Of a stretch of 64,000 nt of DNA, positions 22,096 to 32,305 are shown piece by piece (the stretch's first letter is position 1; every line of letters starts with the position of its first letter). Source of the stretch: Akanthomyces muscarius. Lineage: Eukaryota; Ascomycota; Sordariomycetes; Hypocreales; Cordycipitaceae. The stretch spans positions 2,666,001-2,730,000 of the forward strand of contig NC_079242.1 in the NCBI RefSeq assembly GCF_028009165.1, given 5' to 3'. Made by a program: the position numbers and the translations under genes. The notes below the pieces were generated by a model. It searched no databases. It was not told the DNA's origin and saw nothing but the letters and a program-made list of their open reading frames with translations.

Positions 22096-23246
22096 ATCAA
22101 GCAGGCGGGTTTGGTTCTCAGCTCGGAGTCTTTGGCTGTCTGGGACGCTGGTGGCGTTCCCTGTGCTGGTGCTGGGGCAGTGGCTTCTGCGAATCCGGTC
22201 CATGAGCACCTCCCCATTGAATTATTGGCGTTTTTTTAAAAAGTGGACGTAGTTTTCCTTGCAAGGGCAAAATACCTAATTGGAAGAGGAGTATAAGAGC
22301 AAACAGCTACAATTAAGGACGATGATGGCGAGCCACCCACACCAGAAAATAACTAGACTCTCGCCTCGTGCCACATGGTTATAATCCCCCCACTGTGGCA
22401 GCTTCAGCTTTGCCCTAAGGCGCGCCCCTTCTGCCCTTTCTCTTCTGTCTGCTCAAGCAAATAACTGTCTCCATTATTTGATACAAGCTGTGGCTTGCTG
22501 TTAGCAAGCGCGTGGTCCGCTCAGTGGGCCGAAGCTCAGCTCGTTCCATCTGTTGTAAGCTAAGACTGAGGAATGGGGGTATAAATAATTGCTGTAGGTA
22601 TATATAATAAGAAAGATAGCCCTGTTATGATGGGACTGGTTGATAAGATTCTGCACCTTGTCAGGGCGGAAGACCGCGAGGCGCACTGCCGCTCTCTGTC
22701 GGATTTTTCCGGTGGACGTGGCGAGGCAGCTCGACCAGAGAATGTTTCGTTGGTGAACGCGTCTTCTACTACGGCGAGACGTGCTCTGATTACACCATAG
22801 GCTGGCTGCCAGATCGCATCACCAAGCGGATGGAGGACCATGAGTGCGACGACACCTTCTGGTACGGCCCTAGCCGCACAAGGGTGTATGTCCCGGGATA
22901 AAACGAGCAACAGAAATTGCCGAATGATTTTCTTTCACAGCAGAGTCTCAATACTACATTACAGCTTGACCATGCCTGGTTGCCACGCGGAGAATGTTGC
23001 GCGCCGTACGCCAGAGCCCACCGCGAGCCTCCCACATGAAGTCCCCGGATATGAACCACGAATCATATGGTATATATATATACCTTGTCACAGCCGAGAG
23101 GCTCAAAGCATGTGCTGGCATGATGTACGACATTGCCTTGACCATTATTACCAAAGCGTACGTTTCAATAATACATCAAACGAATCTGCATTTGCATCTC
23201 TTATTTTTTATGTGCAAAACCACTTCTGTGACTACGTGCCACAATT
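22096..23246. other. Intergenic 1.2 kb, AT-rich, with a possible gene relic
   Basis: Upstream of the GNAT gene and 3' of the MFS permease. It contains a perfect 16-bp palindrome, GGTATATATATATACC, at 23069..23084, and a more GC-rich island described as a possible ligase relic. Confidence 0.5.
22630..22910 (-). pseudogene. Possible relic of an AMP-forming ligase C-terminal domain
   Basis: On the minus strand one frame reads VPEGVVALMVLHP, and a neighbouring frame reads VELPR followed, after a one-base shift, by TSTGKIRQRAA. The latter resembles motif A10 of adenylate-forming enzymes (PRTxTGKI), and the former their C-terminal strand. No start, no upstream domains and several frame changes are seen, so if real it is a dead fragment. 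The opposite strand also has an 85-codon open stretch without a usable start. The evidence is two short motifs only. Confidence 0.25.
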
Positions 23247-24822
23247 CTAATATACGTATCGAAAGTATGGATTCTCCTTGTCTGTGAGGTCTTGAAATGC
23301 GAGCTTGGCACGCTCCGTCTCGTCAATGGGAAGTGTGCTCCGCAACTTGTTCTCGCGGCGCAGCGCTACATACAAAACCAGCGATGCCACGATGCAAATC
23401 ACATAGCTAGGATTCGTTAGCACAAACACATTGGAACGCTATCGACTCAAAACACACTCACCAGATGATCAGTCCAAGCCACAACGCAGGATAGTGCCGG
23501 CTCTTGGTCTCGGACCACACCAGCTGCGGGCCGACGATGTTGCCCACGCAGTACGCCACGAAAATGGTGGCCGCCATGAAGCTCTTCTTCGTATGGCCCG
23601 CCACGTTTGCCATGCCGAGCGTGATGATCAGGCTCGCCGTGCCGCCAAAGAAGCCCGTAAGCGAGTAGCCCACCACCGGCGCGGCCGCGTGGTGCGTCCA
23701 CTCCGACTGCCAGATGAGCGCGCAGCCGGCAATCACCGGCAGGCAGGTCCCCACGAGGAGGAACACGCGAATGTTGGCGAAGCGCCCGCCCAGGTGGCCG
23801 ACGGCGAGGATGACGAAGAAGCAGATGCCCGCGAGCGGGAACTGCAGGAGGATGGACTGCAGGGTGTCCCAGCCAAACGTCGAGACGATGAGCGGGCCGA
23901 AGCCGCTGACGGCGCCGTTCATGGTGTAGCACGAAGCCATCATGACGAATATCAGCCAGACCTTGACGTCGAGGACGGCTTCTCGCAGCTGCGCAGCTTT
24001 GAACTTGGTGCACCGCACGCCCGTCTGGCCGGCCCGGAGGCGCTCCACGGCGACGAAGCGTTCATCCGGCGTCAGGAACCACGCCGACACAGGCGAGCCG
24101 GGCACTGCGAAGCACACCAGGCCGAAGATGAACGTGAGCGCGCCGGCCAGCAGGTAGATGTACTGCCAGCGGGCCAGCCCTCCGCCGCGCACTTGCGCGA
24201 AGCCGTAGTTGAGCGCGCCGCCGATGATGGTGAAGAGGCCCGTGGCCGAGAACCACCAGCCCTGGCGGAGGCTCTGCTCGTTTTGGGTGTAGTAGCTGCT
24301 GACGACGGTCATGAAGCACGTCGGGATGACGCTCTCGACGAAGCCGAGGAAGAAGCGCTGCGCAAAGAGCGCGCGCCAGGACGTCACGGCCGCGGTGAGC
24401 ATGCACACGAGCGACCACAGCACGACGACGGCGCCGAGCACGCGGCCCGTGCGGAAACGCTGCAGGGAAAAGGTCAGAGGGTACAGGCCGGCGAGCATGC
24501 CAAAGTAGAAGAGCGAGGTGGCCCAGCTGAGGCGCCGCGTGTCCGTCTTGCCGGAGGGCAGGGCCACGGCGAGGTGCAGGTCAGAGGTCATGCCGAAGAG
24601 CGCGGCGGAGCCGAGGATGGCCTTGTCGTAGTAGACGAGGCCGTAGCCGACGACCATGAAGGGGATCAGGAAGAGGTCGATTTTGCGGACGACGCGGGAG
24701 GTGACGACGGGGTCGAGGACGTGCGACGAGGGGCCGACCACGGCGAGGGCATCGTCCTGGTCCTCTGCGGCGCCCGACGCGGGCGCTGCAGAGGGCTTGC
24801 CAGCGGTGACTTCCGACTTCAT
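23247..24822 (-). CDS. MFS permease, anion:cation symporter (Dal5/Tna1-like) family
   Basis: Exons 24822..23462 and 23406..23247 give 506 aa. The ATG at 24822 is preferred over the frame's earlier start because the extra residues (SLSLSLSL) come from an AG microsatellite. About 12 membrane helices are visible. Family features are FLIPFMVVGYGLVYYDKAILG in helix 1, FLGFVESVIPTCFMTVVSSYY, and LNYGFAQVRGGGLARWQYIYLLAGALT before the central loop. Relatives import allantoate, nicotinate, pantothenate and similar organic anions; the substrate is unknown. The small second exon encodes the last helix and the cytosolic tail ending FRYVY. Confidence 0.88.
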
Positions 24823-24830
24823 GGAGTCCC

Positions 24831-24852
24831 AGAGAGAGAGAGAGAGAGAGAG
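24831..24852. repeat. (AG)11 dinucleotide repeat in the permease 5' leader
   Basis: 22 bp of pure AG on the plus strand, 9 bp upstream of the permease ATG, thus CT on the sense strand. Confidence 0.9.
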
Positions 24853-25080
24853 CGGTCGAAACAAGCTTAAATTATGAAATTGCCACAGCGAGGTGGTGGT
24901 CAGCGTTCAGCCGCAAAGGCGCTCGGCTCGTATGGATCGTATACACCAGAGTGCCCGAACTACAAGCCCGCGATCGTCCACGCGCCGCGCCTTGCATAGA
25001 GCTGCACACTGGCAAGAGATCTGAGCAAGACGGAAGAGAGTCGATGATGGAGCGAAATATCGCAATTTATCACTGGGCAA

Positions 25081-25089
25081 ATCTGATAA
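25081..25089 (+). promoter_or_regulatory. ATCTGATAA GATA-type site
   Basis: Exact consensus match about 260 bp upstream of the permease start. It could bind the iron repressor or a nitrogen GATA factor (AreA/Nit2), which would suit an organic-nitrogen permease. About one such match per window is expected by chance. Confidence 0.3.
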
Positions 25090-25533
25090 AAAACTGCAAT
25101 GAGATAATTTCATTTACCCTTTTTGGTTTGGGGGGTGATCCACTCAACCGTTTCCACCAGCTGAAGATGATCAGCCCTATTGCTGTTCAGCTACGAATTC
25201 TTTTGTATTGGTGGAAATGTTTAATGGTGTTTATTGATGAGATGCAGATGACGCGGGTGGCGATGTCGAGCTTGATCAATATATCGATACAAGGCGGCAT
25301 CCTCCTCCTCTATTGCTGCATCATGGTGTCCTCATAGTGTCGGCTTGCAACGGGAGATGATGCGCCATTTGTTGCTCGTCGCAAGCCACGAGACAAGGAT
25401 CAATCAATGACTCTTCAATCAACGAAAAACGAAACTTATTCATTGGTCATGTCATAAAAGAGCCCATCCAACCCTAGACTCCATCGGGTATTATCTATAT
25501 GCATACAATTTTTCATCTTCTCCCCGACCCATC

Positions 25534-26719
25534 TCACAGCTTGGCCGGGCTCTCGTCGGCGTTCTTGAGCTCGACAATCAGCTTGCCCGTGTTGACGCCC
25601 TTGTAGAGGTCGACCAGCCCTTGCTCGGCGACCTTGAGGCCGCCCTTGAGCAGGTGGATGCTCGTCTTGAGCTTGCCCTCGTCGAGCAGCCTGGCGAGGT
25701 CGGCGCGCGCCTCGGCGTACTGCGCCTTGTGGTCAAAGACGATGAAGCCCTGCATCTTGATGCGCATCTGGATGACGCGCGTGATGTTGCGCGGGCCGAC
25801 GGGCTGCGTCGCGTTGTACTGGCTGATGGCGCCGCACATGACGAAGCGCGCGTGCTCCTTGGCCTGGCGCAGCGAGAGCTCGAGGATCTCGCCGCCGACT
25901 GGGTCTCACGTTAGCATCATGCCTTTTCTCTCCGGGCTTGGCTGCAGAAACTCACCATTGTCAAAGTAGACGTCGATGTGATCCTTGGTCGCGTCGAGAA
26001 ACTGCTGCTTGAACGCGGGGTCCTTGTAGTTGAGCGCCTGGTCGAAGCCGAGCTCGTCGACCAGCCACTTGCACTTGTCGTCGCCGCCGGCGATGCCGAT
26101 GACGCGGGCGCCGCGCGCCTTGGCGATCTGGCCGGCGACGCTGCCGGTCGCGCCGGCGGCGCCCGAGACGACGACGAGCTCACCGGGCTTGGGGTCGCCA
26201 ATCTGCGTCATGCCGACCCAGGCCGTCATGCCCGTCAGGCCGAACATGGCGATGATGTTCTTGGGGTCCTTGAGGTGCGGGAAGTTGGCCTGCGGCTCGT
26301 ACCAGCCCGCCTTGAGGACCGCGTACTGCTGCCAGCCGGGCAGGCCGCTGACGAGCTCGCCGACCTTGACCTCGGGGTTCTTGGAGGCGATGACGCGGCA
26401 GGCCCCGGTAGCGCGCATCACGGCGCCGATTTGCACGGGGGGCAGGTATGAGCGCTCGTCTGGAATCGTGTGTTAGTTTTCTAGTTTGGGCTGTGGTGCC
26501 TGCGAGGAGACGCAGAATCAGAGAAGAAGAAAACTCACCATTGAGCCAGCCACGCATAGCGGGGTCCAGCGACAGATAGAGGACTTCGACGAGGACATCG
26601 CCGTCTGCGAGGTCGGCTTCCGTAGGAGCGGGCGTCACCTTCTGGTGAAAGGTTTGGCCGGGGATAATGTCACCCTTGGGGCGCTCAGCGAGCACGACTT
26701 GGAGGTTGTCTACAGGCAT
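25534..26719 (-). CDS. Medium-chain reductase, prostaglandin reductase/curcumin reductase type
   Basis: Exons 26719..26539, 26459..25956 and 25898..25534 give 349 aa, the family's normal length. Key parts are LSLDPAMRGWLN (N-terminal barrel), GLTGMTAWVGM, the Rossmann motif SGAAGATGSVAGQIAK, and YFDNVGGEILE rebuilt across the second intron. There are no zinc ligands, so it belongs to the zinc-free leukotriene B4 dehydrogenase-like branch. Members use NADPH to reduce the alpha,beta double bond of enones and enals and detoxify reactive carbonyls in the cytosol. A TATATAA box lies about 130 bp upstream. Confidence 0.92.
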
Positions 26720-26850
26720 TGTGTAGATGTCTATTGTGTTTGGAGGTTGAGGTGAGAGGTCGAGAGTAAGTGGATGGCGTTGTGGGTTGAAATGCAAAAG
26801 AGACTGGATTGAGATCGTATCCTCTTGGAGGCGTAGCGGCGGGAGCCAGA

Positions 26851-26857
26851 TTATATA
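26851..26857 (-). promoter_or_regulatory. TATA box of the medium-chain reductase gene
   Basis: TATATAA on the minus strand, about 132 bp before the ATG at 26719. Confidence 0.5.
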
Positions 26858-29042
26858 TGACTACGACATTTGGGCTTTGTATTGAGCGGGCGCAACATCC
26901 AGATTCGACCTACCCCCCTCCCCATACGCCGTGATAAATAGCGTTGCTTGATGGTGGCGCGCCCACCAAAAGGCCAAGCTGCTACAGAAACCAGCACTTT
27001 GCGAGGCCGGCAGACACTTTTTTTTGGCGGAAACGGGACCGGGATCGATGAGGTGTGTCTACAATGACCCGCGTTGGCCACTCCCCCGGTTTGTTTCGCC
27101 CGCTCTTGTAACCCCAGGGCGCCGCGTCGTCCTCGCCGTCCCTCCTCCACTAGGGGAGACGAAAAATATGCAGGCGATAGAGTTCCAACGTCATCAACAG
27201 CCATTCGGTACCGCTCTGTCTAACCATCTCCGTATACATCTTACTCAGCTATAAATGTGACGAAAATTCTTGTATCTTGGATCCTACGGCCTCCCAACAC
27301 TCACAGACACGGACATTGCGGACATGTTTTTTTTAATTATATCATTACCAAGCAACCGTGGCGTTGATATTGTTTGTACAAAGCCTTCTTTCTTGCGACA
27401 GCGGAGTTGTGGAACCAAACCTCGGCACTGGAGGCTACGTTTCTGGCTCTCTTTGGCCAGCGGAGTTTCGGTGGCCAGGCTGATTGACTGATCAAATGGC
27501 TACGGTGTGGGACTGCCTTCTGAGAGAAAGGGCATCAATACTGGGGGGGAAACTACAGCATGGCAAGGCTTGTCGCCCTCCCGGCCGAGTTGCCCAACTT
27601 AGCATCTAGCACCGGGGATGGGGACCACCGGCCGGGGGCTTGTCTTGGTGCCCAGCTCCGGCGCCAAAAAAGGATGAAAAAGAGCGGCGATTCCATTACT
27701 TGACTAAAAGTCCGGGTTTGAACTTCAGTCTGTGCAAAACTGCCCACGGTAAAGCCGTAAAGGAGTGCCTAATAATCAGACAGCACAACCCCTGCATGCT
27801 GATTTTGATCCTTCAACGGAGTAGTTACTGGCAGAGACTCTTTCGGCGACACCTTACGGCCGGCGTAGGCGCTTAGTCTGCTCTCCACCGATCTACACAT
27901 TTCCAGAAGAGTGTTCTCTCGTGCGCAGGGGTTATTAACGAACTTTCTGGTGTGCTGGAAGCGCCCGCCCGTGGACAGCCACAGTTGCATTGAAGCGAAG
28001 CCACCACCAACCTATGAAGCCTCAACACATGATGGTGAAGGCAGTGCATTATAATTTCCGACTTTTTGCACTTTTCTTTTTATGTTGTTCACTTTCGCCC
28101 AGCCACGACACAGCCTTGCCTAGCCACGACACAGCAAGGCTCTCGTTTATTTGGATCGCGCGAATCCCGGCCCTGTGCTGCCAAGGGGAAACCCCTGCCA
28201 ACTCCCAAGGGGCTCAACTCCGACCTCACATCATGTCAGCCTCACCTGGCCGCTCTGGGAGCGCGCGCGCGAGAGAGCGCAGCCATTGGCCCGATCAGGT
28301 TTATCAATCTACACTCTCCTCCCATCCCGTCGAAAGCCACCCCTTCTTCCTTTCCGACTAGCGGGCACCATCAGCTTCAAAGGGTCCGCTGCCGCTAGAC
28401 AAAGGGGCAAAATTGAACGATAGAGCCGTCCCTGAGATGGGTAGCGCAGCGCGCGCTGCATCATCCTGCAGGTGAGGGTCGATTTGCGAATCCCGGAGCC
28501 ACGAGGAAGAATGGGTGCTGCCTAGGCCGCGTCATTTCCCGTTGGCTGTGTATGCTGTGCCTTTTATCCTGATCTCCCCCTCGCATCTAATTGGGCATGG
28601 AGGGTTTGACTTGTCTGACATGGGAACAGCGCTCGCACGGTGAGAAGACTACTTCTATTTTGGCACGCACAATCCCGCTCTATTTGCATTTGGGTTTAGG
28701 CTACTGCAGCGAATTGCGCCGTGGCTTGTCCGGGCATCTCCAGCGGGATGCCATGGTCGGAAAAAATTGGACTAACAACGGTTGGTCTCGAGGGGACTTT
28801 GATGCTAGGTCTCACTGCCCGCGGAATCGCAGGATCCAGTTTCAGGCATCGCACGCTTACAGCGAGCGGCCCAGCAGCATCGTGCACTCCGTGTAGTAAT
28901 AAAATGACGCGGCCTCTCGCACGATGTACTGCAGACAAGGGATTGGACCCATCCATTTCAAGGACGCCTCGACACTCATTAATCGTGGGAAAATCTGCGT
29001 CATTGGGAAACAGAGATCCAGCCAACATCACCGGACCAAAGT
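26858..29042. other. Gene-poor stretch, 2.2 kb
   Basis: Only short frames on both strands with no recognisable protein. A direct repeat AGCCACGACACAGC occurs at 28101..28114 and 28122..28135. GCCTTGC (from about 28113) and GCAAGGC (to about 28140) flank the second copy and could form a hairpin. A GC alternation (GCGCGCGCG) lies near 28260. Confidence 0.45.
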
Positions 29043-29131
29043 CACCGCAACATGATTAAATTTTGAAAATGTGACTTTCTGACCAAAAAGATAGTAAGCA
29101 TTAATATATAGTCGAGGAGGGGGGAAACCAT

Positions 29132-29520
29132 CTAATTAAAGCTCTTGGGTTCCTCAGCGCCGTTACTACGGCTAGCTTTGCTTGGGTTATTTCCCTTCCA
29201 GTCGCAAACCAATAGACACGCCACGCAAACCTTGGCAGAGATTCTCGGTCGTTTCTTGTATGGGAAGACGTAGGAGGCATTCTTGCAGTCCTGTTTGCTG
29301 TTGCCATTTTCTTCCCTCATTGTGCCCAATCTCACGAGGGACGGTCATGGCTGGTGTTGGTAAACATGCCCATGCACGTCGGACCCTTGCGGAAGCATGT
29401 TATTACCTTCACGATATGTCCTCGGTAGGTATTCTCATTTTCACCTAGTTCAGTGACCTTGAGCTTGCACTTGCGGTCTTTGCAGAGGCATCGTTCCACG
29501 CAGAGCTCAAACACACACAT
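29132..29520 (-). pseudogene. Small cysteine-rich protein gene, copy A, frameshifted
   Basis: The ATG at 29520 matches the start of copy B (MC...). The frame runs through RCLCKDRKCKLKV and MGMFTN, then stops after 62 codons at about 29332. The homologous C-terminal part (NSKQDCKNASYVFP..., VCVACLLVCDW) continues in another frame down to 29132. One small indel near 29336..29346 separates the two halves, and the distance is too short for an intron. Either copy A is inactivated, makes a truncated 62-residue product, or contains a sequence error. No signal peptide. Function unknown. Confidence 0.6.
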
Positions 29521-29523
29521 ATT

Positions 29524-29603
29524 GATGGAGTGTTCTGGGATTTGGTAGAGCGTTCTGAGGTTTGGTAGAGTGTTCTGAAGTTTTGTGGAGTGTTCTGAGA
29601 TTC
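29524..29603. repeat. 20-bp direct repeats upstream of copy A (four units)
   Basis: Units of 20 bp built on GGTAGAGTGTTCTGAGNTTT, at 29524, 29544, 29564 and 29584, with a degenerate fifth from 29604. They start 4 bp upstream of the copy A ATG, between it and the TATA box. The same unit precedes copy B. Confidence 0.85.
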
Positions 29604-29690
29604 TGTAGATTGTATTATTTCTGTCAGTCCCAGTAGAGTCTGAGAGGTAAATGATCTTCTTTCCTGGTCCAACGAGGCCGAATGCTGAAC

Positions 29691-29698
29691 CTTTTATA
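29691..29698 (-). promoter_or_regulatory. TATA box of copy A
   Basis: TATAAAAG on the minus strand, about 171 bp before the ATG at 29520. Confidence 0.5.
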
Positions 29699-29946
29699 CT
29701 TTTGAAGAGAGACCCGATCAGTATCAATACTGCTGATAAACCCCTTGTGCCGGAGCACAAAGGCACTGAATGTCGCACCATGAACGAGGCACAAAGTCCC
29801 AATACCAGGTAAGTGATGTTTGTTTTTGTTTATGGTAGTTCGCCGCAAATGATTGTATTCTGAAAACATTACTTTCTGACTGAACAAAGAATTAGCATCG
29901 ATACTTATTCGTAAAGCAAATCTATCTAAGTAGAGCGCTTGAAATC

Positions 29947-30315
29947 CTAAGCTCCCGCACCACTGCCGGCAACGCTTGGCACAGGAGATCCTTCCCATTC
30001 GCAAAGGACTTTGCACCTCTCGCAACACCTATCAAAGACTTGCGGAGACTTGTCTGGGATGACATAGCGCGCATTCTTGCAGTCCTGTTTGCTGTTGGCA
30101 TTGTCTGGGTCCATGCTCCATTGCACAAACAGACGATCAGGATCGTTGTTGGTAAACATGCCCAGGCACGCCGGTTTCCAGGTGCGGAAGACTGTCGTGA
30201 CTTGTTCGATATGCCCGGCGTGGGTGTCATAAGTCTCGCCCAGCTCGGCAACCTTGAGCTTGCACTTTCTATCCATGCAGAGGCAATATATTGCCCAAAC
30301 CTCAAATTCACACAT
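29947..30315 (-). CDS. Small cysteine-rich protein, copy B (122 aa)
   Basis: Intact single-exon ORF starting MCEFEVWAIYCLCMDRKCKLK. The frame is open upstream into the 20-bp repeats, but the ATG at 30315 is shared with copy A. Cysteines fall in two groups: MC, CLC, KC near the N-terminus, and QDC...RCCERC...LC near residues 80-108. The end is a short Gly/Ala/Pro tail. There is no signal peptide or membrane segment, so an intracellular, possibly metal-binding role is conceivable, but I do not recognise the family. It shares the CLCxDRKCKLKVxELGE core with copy A. A TATAAG lies about 133 bp upstream. Confidence 0.6.
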   Translation of the reverse strand: MCEFEVWAIYCLCMDRKCKLKVAELGETYDTHAGHIEQVTTVFRTWKPACLGMFTNNDPDRLFVQWSMDPDNANSKQDCKNARYVIPDKSPQVFDRCCERCKVLCEWEGSPVPSVAGSGAGA

Positions 30316-30318
30316 GAG

Positions 30319-30358
30319 GAAGCAGTGTTCTGATAATTGGTGGAGTGTTCTGAGATTT
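30319..30358. repeat. 20-bp direct repeats upstream of copy B (two units)
   Basis: Units at 30319..30338 and 30339..30358 share TGTTCTGA with those of copy A, and a degenerate third unit follows. They start 4 bp upstream of the copy B ATG. Confidence 0.8.
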
Positions 30359-30447
30359 CGTAGACTGCACCAGTTTTGTGAATCACAGGTGACATCTGAG
30401 AGATGGGTGTGACCTTTCTAAATGTAAAGAGGCGGAATTCTGAGCAT

Positions 30448-30453
30448 CTTATA
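30448..30453 (-). promoter_or_regulatory. TATA-like box of copy B
   Basis: TATAAG on the minus strand at the position equivalent to the copy A TATA box. Confidence 0.4.
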
Positions 30454-30600
30454 CTTTTCTAGAACAGAGAACTGATCAACATTAGTATCAATACGGAAAA
30501 CTCGTGCGCCAGAGTACTGATTCACTGCATCATGCACGCTGGACGAGACACAAAACTCCGGTACTGAGTACGTGATGCTTTCTTGGTCTGTATTTCATGA

Positions 30601-32305
30601 TTATTCCCTGCATAGTGCGCCCAATAGCGGCCCACGGCGGATATCAACCAGTCTCCCTTTATGTCTGCGTAACGTCTAAAAGAAAAACATGTGCTCTTTG
30701 ACATAGTGACACAGCGCGGCTGAGGCTAAGGCGCAGTGATTCATTGGAAGTCGCAGGACAATGGCCAGGAAATACAAAAATACAAATCCGGCTGAATGGA
30801 GGAAAGATAGGTCTGAAACGGCAGCTCTTTCGTGCAACAATATCCTGTCGGCGGGCACGTAGGTGCCGGATATTGTGAAGCACTGGATGCATGATGGGTA
30901 TTTGCCTCTAAGAATCTCGACTAAAGATTCACATTACTACATTTCAGGCGCCGCAAAACAGTATAGAAGGGAACTAAAAGTGGAAAGTACTGGGAAATTG
31001 CGCGACATAGCGATTCTACACAAGCCTGTTCCTCTCTCAGCTCAATAATCCCTTGTAGCTGTCTCGAACACGGGTTCCCCCAGAACTAAATCGTAGTGAT
31101 GCTTAATCAGGCTCACGTAGAGCCATATCTCGCCGGCAACGTCTCGGATGACGCTTCAAATTTTTTTTTTTTCGCCTTCAAGCAGCCGAACCTTAGCCAA
31201 AGTACTTGCATCACAACAGCCGTGCGTCGCCTGGGCGGCTACAGTGGTGTTCCGAGCAGCAGTAAGCGGCAGAGAAATCGAACGGTAAGGACCATTCAAA
31301 GCAGAAACTTTTCTTCAATGGAGCGGGGCGGTTCCTGCTGATGCCGAAGAAGAGTTTACCTGTTTGCGCCTACGATGGCAAAGAAGGTGTAGGTGCCCGG
31401 TGCTCTGCCTTGCTATTCAGTCAGTCACAATGACCTTGTACTAATGCAACCTCCTGGAAATCAACAAGTACGCCATACTCAATGACCAAACTTGGTCCAG
31501 ACCTTTTGCAAAATACTCCGAAGGCACCGTCTTTCGTCTTCCCTAGGCCTCTGCGCCAACGTACATACAGTGAGTGTGTCACGTAGCCAAGCTCGAATCA
31601 GTAGCACCGACGTGTTTTGTAGAATGTCTCAAGATATTCTTGCGAGGCAAATCATTGCAGCCTCAAATATGCTTTGCTCTGTGATTTAGGGCTGTATTCC
31701 ACATCGTAAACAGATGACAGGAGAGGCCCACGCCACGGGCCGGTCCGTGTAACCGCACACCAAGGTGCCCATGCCCGACCTGGGAACCCAATTGATCACG
31801 GGGTCGTTTTGCGGCTGCATATTCTTCTTTTTCTTATCTCTGCGTCACTACTGAGACATGTATGATGAGATGTCACAGGTAGCATGATCTGCATAGGACG
31901 CGGGATAGTTGCCGCCCACACGAACCAACCTCGTCGTGACGTTGGCAAGGCGTGTTCCGCCCCCCCTCTAAGAACAAAGATCTCCCACTTAGGAAGCGAG
32001 CTGTACTGTCTTCGGTGCAGATCATCAAGAACACTTTTGATATATACCAACGGCAGTTACTGTTGAGGTCTAGCTCATGCATCAGGCTCAACATTGGGTA
32101 GACGGTTTTGAGATCAGCTGAGCACGTACACCACTACATGGTCAAAGATTATCAACCCTCCGAGGTATGAAGTACGCCATCAGTACCAAGAGTGTATCAA
32201 CAACCTACCAGAGAGCTCGCCTCATCATCACCAGACCGTGGTGATTGCTCCGCTTCGCCCAGCGGATGCCTCCGTCTTCCCCAAGCTCCAGGCTACATAA
32301 GTGGG
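30601..32305. other. Gene-poor stretch, 1.7 kb
   Basis: Short frames only, no recognisable product. A run of 13 T lies near 31160. I see no transposon signature. Confidence 0.45.

Larger units (their letters stand above)
24823..25533. other. Intergenic: promoter of the MFS permease, 3' of the reductase
   Basis: Contains the AG microsatellite just before the permease ATG and one ATCTGATAA site. No coding signal. Confidence 0.5.
29043..29835. repeat. Tandem duplication unit A
   Basis: About 0.79 kb homologous to the adjoining unit B over its full length. Both begin with a stretch ending in ACTTTCTGAC, continue through the cysteine-rich ORF and the 20-bp repeats, share the segment around TTATACTTTT with AGTATCAATAC beyond it, and end near the motif GTGATG. 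Direct orientation, abutting unit B. Confidence 0.8.
29841..30600. repeat. Tandem duplication unit B
   Basis: About 0.76 kb, the second unit of the direct tandem duplication, with an intact ORF and two instead of four full 20-bp repeats. Confidence 0.8.

Noticed and set aside
22630..22915. 85-codon plus-strand open frame ending YGPSRTRVYVPG
   Set aside because: No start codon until near its end and no domain; overlaps the possible ligase relic on the other strand.
23431..24870. 479-codon plus-strand ORF
   Set aside because: Antisense to the MFS permease; highly charged His/Arg/Glu composition typical of GC-rich codon shadows.
28696..29059. Overlapping 111- and 112-codon ORFs on opposite strands
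   Set aside because: No recognisable motif, no promoter and no intron signals; probably chance.
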